6,107 bases of DNA from JBBQZL01 sp038207745 (lineage in GTDB: Bacteria; Actinomycetota; Thermoleophilia; Solirubrobacterales; 70-9), in NCBI GenBank assembly GCA_038207745.1, contig JBBQZL010000162.1:1-6107 (forward strand), given 5' to 3'. The position numbers and the translations under genes were made by a program. Below, in pieces: positions 5,006-6,107 of this stretch; within the stretch, counting starts at the first letter, position 1; the number at the start of each line of letters is the position of its first letter. A model generated the notes under the pieces. That model worked only from the letters and a program-made list of their open reading frames with translations. It was not told where the DNA came from and did no database searches.

Positions 5006-6107
5006 GATGGACAAAGCGCCAGGTCTTCGCTCTTCTCCGGATCGGCCGGGAATGCCGGGTCAGGCGTCAACTCGACCATCAGCGGTGTACGTCCCGAGAT
5101 TGCCTCGTGGGGGGTGACGGTCCAGTCACACTGCTGTCGCCACGGCGGCTGGATTGCCACATGGTTAAGCAGAGTATTGAGCTGGTTTACCGGGTCTCCT
5201 GCTCCGACGCCGCTGCCGACATTGGTGCCCGGGCAGCTCGGGTACAGGTCAGCATGCTGGTAGCCGTGGGCAGGATCCTCTGCAAACGTGAGACCAGCGG
5301 TATTGGTGTTGCCCTGGAAACAGTTGGCGAGTCCGGAGCCATCGCTGAACAGGTCACGCCCGTTCAGGTCCGCGCCGTTCTTGCCCATCCGGTTATCGGT
5401 GACCTGGTTGTTCTTGCTCATGCCGATCAACGGTGAGGCTTCGTCGGTCTCTTGGGTGAACGGATCCGAGAATGTGGCGATGCCCCACTCCCAGTTGCCG
5501 AATACGTCGTTGTCGCGGATCTTCCAGCCATCGCCGCCGAAAATCGCCACACCGACGCCGGTCGGGTAGTTGAGCACGCCCGGCCCGAGCGGGTTCGGCC
5601 CGAGACCGTTTGAAACGGTCCTGACACTCGACTTGCGGGCGAAGTAGTTGAAGTTGTTCCAGTAGATCTTGTTGTTCTCGATGATCCCGTCAGACGTCTG
5701 CCAGTAACGCTCTGACTTGAGCGTGTTCGGCACGATGCCGACACCATTGTTGAAGATGTCGTTGTCGTGCAGGTTGGTGTAGCGCGAATTGGTGCCCGAG
5801 TATCCGAGCACGTTCTCGTAGGCCACCGAGTGATCGATCGAGGACCAGACCGGCTTCTTCTGCGGCGGTGTCTGGCCGATGTACCAGGCCGAGTCGCCAT
5901 GACCCCATCCCCTTGTTCCGGTCATCCGGCCGCCGACGCAGTCAAATGCGTAGAGCCCGTAGGAGCGGTTGTATGAGGCCCAGACATTCTTGATCAGGTA
6001 GTCGTGGCAATCGGACTTCGGGTACTTGCCGTTGACCGGCGCGATCTTGCCGAAGTCAGGGTCCGGAGTTCCGTGGACGAAGACGCCGTTGTTCTGGTAG
6101 TTGCGCA
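5002..6107 (-). CDS. Right-handed parallel beta-helix protein, C-terminal part (5' end outside window)
   Basis: The frame is open from the right edge to the TGA at 5004-5002 and shows 367 residues; the ATG at 5925 is internal, since clear beta-helix sequence (NNGVFVHG, DYLIKNVWASYNRSYGLYAF) continues upstream of it. Fragment residues 1 to about 270 show irregular Asn/Asp/Gly-rich rungs such as IIENNKIYWNN (141 on), WKIRDNDVFGNWEWGI (194 on) and NNQVTDNRMGKNG (232 on), as in pectate-lyase-like and NosD-like beta-helix proteins. LGYSGTNSR and GIVPNTL resemble a beta-helix family I associate with Thermoleophilia. The last 75 or so residues are not repeat-like and may be a cap. Six cysteines (33, 56, 262, 291, 326, 365) suit an extracellular protein. 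No catalytic residues of a polysaccharide lyase can be named. It overlaps the Lys-rich cupredoxin start by 4 nt (ATGA), so it belongs to the copper operon and may bind a sugar, polymer or metal (inferred). Confidence 0.83.
   Translation of the reverse strand, partial: RNYQNNGVFVHGTPDPDFGKIAPVNGKYPKSDCHDYLIKNVWASYNRSYGLYAFDCVGGRMTGTRGWGHGDSAWYIGQTPPQKKPVWSSIDHSVAYENVLGYSGTNSRYTNLHDNDIFNNGVGIVPNTLKSERYWQTSDGIIENNKIYWNNFNYFARKSSVRTVSNGLGPNPLGPGVLNYPTGVGVAIFGGDGWKIRDNDVFGNWEWGIATFSDPFTQETDEASPLIGMSKNNQVTDNRMGKNGADLNGRDLFSDGSGLANCFQGNTNTAGLTFAEDPAHGYQHADLYPSCPGTNVGSGVGAGDPVNQLNTLLNHVAIQPPWRQQCDWTVTPHEAISGRTPLMVELTPDPAFPADPEKSEDLALCPS
5604..5620. repeat. Short inverted repeat in the beta-helix gene
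   Basis: GACCGTTT (5604-5611) and AAACGGTC (5613-5620) are perfect complements separated by one base. The symmetric shape is operator-like, but it is deep inside coding sequence with no promoter nearby, so it may be chance. Just beside it CGGCCCGAG is repeated at 5581-5589 and 5596-5604, coding for a repeated Leu-Gly-Pro. Confidence 0.45.

Noticed and set aside
5006..5014. TTG start for the Lys-rich cupredoxin
   Set aside because: The ATG at 5005 forms the classic ATGA overlap with the upstream stop and is a stronger start codon; the TTG adds only three residues.
4478..5263. Open frame of 261 codons on the plus strand
   Set aside because: It is antisense to the Lys-rich cupredoxin and the beta-helix gene; its Leu-rich stretch is just the complement of the AAG-rich Lys codons, not a membrane segment.
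5005..5925. Complete 307-residue beta-helix gene starting at ATG 5925
   Set aside because: The frame stays open to the window edge with continued beta-helix sequence, so the gene is truncated by the window rather than starting here.

Overview
This is a GC-rich bacterial window, most likely from an actinobacterium. The style of the secreted proteins (lysine-rich cupredoxin, beta-helix protein with an LGYSGTN/GIVPNT type motif) and the RecQ zinc cluster ending in CCDIC remind me of Thermoleophilia/Solirubrobacterales. That placement is inference, because no marker gene is present. The window is almost fully coding: five protein genes and one short intergenic gap of 42 bp. I see no tRNA, rRNA, CRISPR array or insertion sequence.

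Left half, plus strand: the C-terminal part of a probable secreted alpha/beta hydrolase (1-732, its 5' end lies outside the window) is followed by a complete RecQ-family DNA helicase (775-2634). The helicase has an unusual build: about 70 extra residues between the helicase core and the zinc cluster, shifted zinc cysteines, and a C-terminal HRDC domain with no room for the usual winged helix before it.

Right half, minus strand: a tightly packed run of at least four genes is read from beyond base 6107 down to 2650. In order of transcription they are a right-handed parallel beta-helix protein (partial), a plastocyanin-like cupredoxin with a Lys/Cys-rich N-terminal segment, a Tat-exported two-domain small laccase (multicopper oxidase) with all copper motifs, and a second cupredoxin with a C-terminal beta-rich domain. 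The junctions are ATGA overlap, 8 nt gap, and GTGA overlap, so this is almost certainly one translationally coupled operon. The four products appear to be exported, and three carry predicted copper sites. The simplest reading is an extracytoplasmic copper redox module: small blue copper proteins pass electrons to or from a trimeric laccase that reduces oxygen, with the beta-helix protein as a possible substrate- or surface-binding partner. The substrate is unknown.

The two halves converge at 2634/2650. A perfect 8-bp GC hairpin covers both stop codons there and probably acts as a shared terminator. Other signals worth noting are a 30-bp duplication of the start region of the Lys-rich cupredoxin, a three-arm set of mutually exclusive hairpins in its signal-peptide coding region, and a 22-bp perfect palindrome inside the laccase gene.
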